Below are positions 46,400 to 64,000 of a stretch of 64,000 nucleotides of DNA, piece after piece. The stretch is from Megascapheus bottae (taxonomy: Eukaryota > Chordata > Mammalia > Rodentia > Geomyidae). The translations under genes were made by a program, and so were the position numbers. Positions within the stretch are counted from its first letter, which is position 1, and the number at the start of each line of letters is the position of its first letter. The stretch covers positions 2,961,001 to 3,025,000 of the forward strand of contig JANJXV010000014.1 of the NCBI GenBank assembly GCA_024803745.1. The letters run 5' to 3'. A model generated the notes under the pieces. It did no database searches and had not been told where the DNA came from. It worked only from the letters and a program-made list of their open reading frames with translations.

Positions 46400-46571
46400 T
46401 CCAGCTGGAGCGCAGGACTCGGCTGCCCCGCCCCTACCCGCCTCCCTGCTGCTTGCTGGCTGCCAGAGGCGCGGCTAAGGGCAGGTACGGCCCATCTGTC
46501 CCAAATGGGCGACTCCCCCTACCTCTGGGTAAACTATCTGTCTGCTGGTCAGTACTGGGCACCCCGAGATC
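46400..46571 (+). promoter_or_regulatory. GC-rich PON3 promoter and 5' UTR
   Basis: G+C and CpG rise sharply from about 46280 to 46600. A perfect GC box CCCCGCCCC lies at 46426-46434, with a second C-rich GC box at 46046-46055. No TATA box sits near the likely start. The transcription start is not readable. Several upstream ATGs (46099 region, 46352 frame, 46504) are out of frame with PON3. Confidence 0.65.
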
Positions 46572-62340
<15,769 letters not shown>

Positions 62341-62864
62341 TAGGGGATTAAAGTAGTATGTACTTCTACTTATCTTGCCCTACAGCAGTTGCTTTGTTTT
62401 CCTTGTGGGTTCAGCAGGCTTGCTAAAACTTTTCTTTTGTACTATTGTTTCTAAAACTTTCTGAAGAGTTCCATGGTGACCCCGCTGAGCACCTAGTTAG
62501 ATAGAGCTGTGTTCCATACTCAATATCCTTATATTTCCCAGCTTTTGAAAGCATTTTAATCCCACAGAGGTTTGCAATAAGATTCCCAGCTCGAATTCCA
62601 TCCTCTCACCACAGCATTGTAATACCTACTATCAGACTATCTTTAAACACCCACACCCCTCTCCTGCCTTGGCTGGTAGATTGTATTTTGGGAGCCTCAC
62701 CCATTGATGTTCTAACCAACCACCAGATGGGCTGCTTCTTTGTATCTAATTCCCTAAAGTAGAATTTCATAAAAGTTTGTGGGTGCTTACAAAAATTATC
62801 ATTATTAAGTGTTGGCTATATACCATATTCTAGGCCAAAATCTCACACACTCACTCCACTTATC

Positions 62865-63025
62865 TTCTTGGTTGGTGATCTATCCCTTGAATCATGTCTC
62901 CCACCATGTCTTGCTAGTTTTTATTTTGTCTGTGGTATCTGTGGGACTTTTCTGTCTGAACTGGACTTAAGTCACCATCCTCTGGATCTCAGCATCTTGA
63001 ATAGTTAGGATAGATGTGAGTCATC
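62865..63025 (-). repeat. Degenerate B1-Geo SINE
   Basis: Antisense: 'gtctgtggtatctgtgggac', 'agtcaccatcctctggatct', 'cagcatcttgaatagttagg'. Old copy. Confidence 0.55.
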
Positions 63026-63387
63026 AGAAATCAGAAGAATTTGTCTTCTATAAAATATGTTTGGCACTAAATGGATGCCTTCAAAACAGCAGTGGCTAGT
63101 TTTTTTTTAACATTTCCTGTGAATTCATTCCCACAAAAGATAGGCATATCAGGAGAATGAAGAAGTAAGGGAGGAGAGAAGAAAAAAGAAAATTGAAGTT
63201 ACTGGATTTTTCCCATAATAGTTGGCATGGAATTTCAAGGCCAAAGTGGACCAGGATTTGCACAGTGTTGCTCTAAAACTGTGGATAAGTTACTTAATAT
63301 TTGCATTATTTTTTTTCCTTCAGTAAAATGCAGTTTCTCTGACAGATTTCACTTCCTTAATAGGTAGATTGTAATAATCAAATGCAA

Positions 63388-63600
63388 TACCATAGGCACT
63401 GCTGGTTCATGCCTGTAAGCCTAGCTACTAGGGAGACTAAGGGTAGGAAAGTCCAGGATACTCTTGTCTCTTAACTCTAATTACTACAAAACCAGAAGTG
63501 GATAAGTGGTGGCTCAAAGTGGTAGAGGGCTAGCCTTGAGTAAAGTGTCTCAGGGAAAGAGCCCAGGTGCTAAATTGAAAGTCCCATGACAAAAAAAAAA
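63388..63600 (+). repeat. B1-Geo composite SINE
   Basis: Sense: B1 ('ctgctggttcatgcctgtaa', 'ctagctactagggagactaa'), Geo ('accagaagtggataagtggt', 'gagggctagccttgag', 'aaagtcccatgac'), A10 tail. Confidence 0.85.
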
Positions 63601-64000
63601 TGCAATTGTATATGTCCTCCTAGGAAGAGTTTTCTGGAAAGCAAACTGGAGGGGAAATTTAATATGTGAGCACTTTATGAAAGCATTCAATTCCAATAAG
63701 TAGAAGCCTGAAACCAGGATAAACCAAGGAAGAGAAAATTCCATGCCCTAAAAAAATGATATGTGGAAATTTCAACCTATATACTTTAGTATATTACTTG
63801 GAAAAGGCATTACATTATAAAGATAATTAAAGACAAGCTCATGCTACAGTAGGATATAGTCTTTACCCAGTATGGCCAGCGAATTTTTATGAAGATAGCC
63901 ACACAGGACAAATGACATATGCAAATGGATTTTTGGTACTGGAGGAGTTTTGTGTCTATATTCCCAGGAAAGCCTGGGGCTACCAGAAACTGGAAAGAAA

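Overview
The window is mammalian nuclear DNA from a rodent and holds one and a half paraoxonase genes. No bacterial, phage or plasmid features are present. All coding sequence is split by GT-AG introns, and the rest is largely SINEs, LINE remnants, microsatellites and two solo retroviral LTRs. The commonest SINE has a left tRNA/ID-like monomer and an unrelated right monomer. This matches the dimeric IDL-Geo SINE reported only from geomyoid rodents (kangaroo rats, pocket mice, pocket gophers), so I infer a heteromyid or geomyid such as Dipodomys. That is an inference from the repeats, not from a search.

Layout: 1-6540 is 5' flank with old repeats. A CpG-rich promoter at about 6550-6784 leads into PON2, which has nine coding exons on the + strand (6785-41985), a 354-codon open frame and a likely poly(A) signal at 42409. 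About 4.1 kb of intergenic DNA follows, holding MIR copies, SINEs and a (TG)n/(CA)n inverted pair. A GC-rich promoter then precedes PON3, whose exons 1-5 (46572-62339) are in the window; exons 6-9 lie beyond position 64000. Order and orientation (PON2 then PON3 in the direction of transcription) agree with the human PON cluster, where PON1 comes next.

PON2 keeps every calcium-ligand, dyad and disulfide residue known from the PON family and looks functional. The visible part of PON3 is also intact but carries one extra codon in exon 2 compared with PON2 and human PON3. Both genes encode six-bladed propeller lactonases with an N-terminal signal anchor. PON2 is intracellular and membrane-bound in known mammals; PON3 is found in cells and on HDL.

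I found no new multi-gene system. The most notable non-genic items are two ERVK-like solo LTRs with 6-bp target duplications, an IDL-IDL-Geo trimeric SINE with its own target duplication, two SINE families sharing one right monomer, and an unidentified open stretch in PON3 intron 4. Repeat names marked 'B1-Geo' are my descriptive label for a 7SL/B1-like left part joined to the Geo right part.
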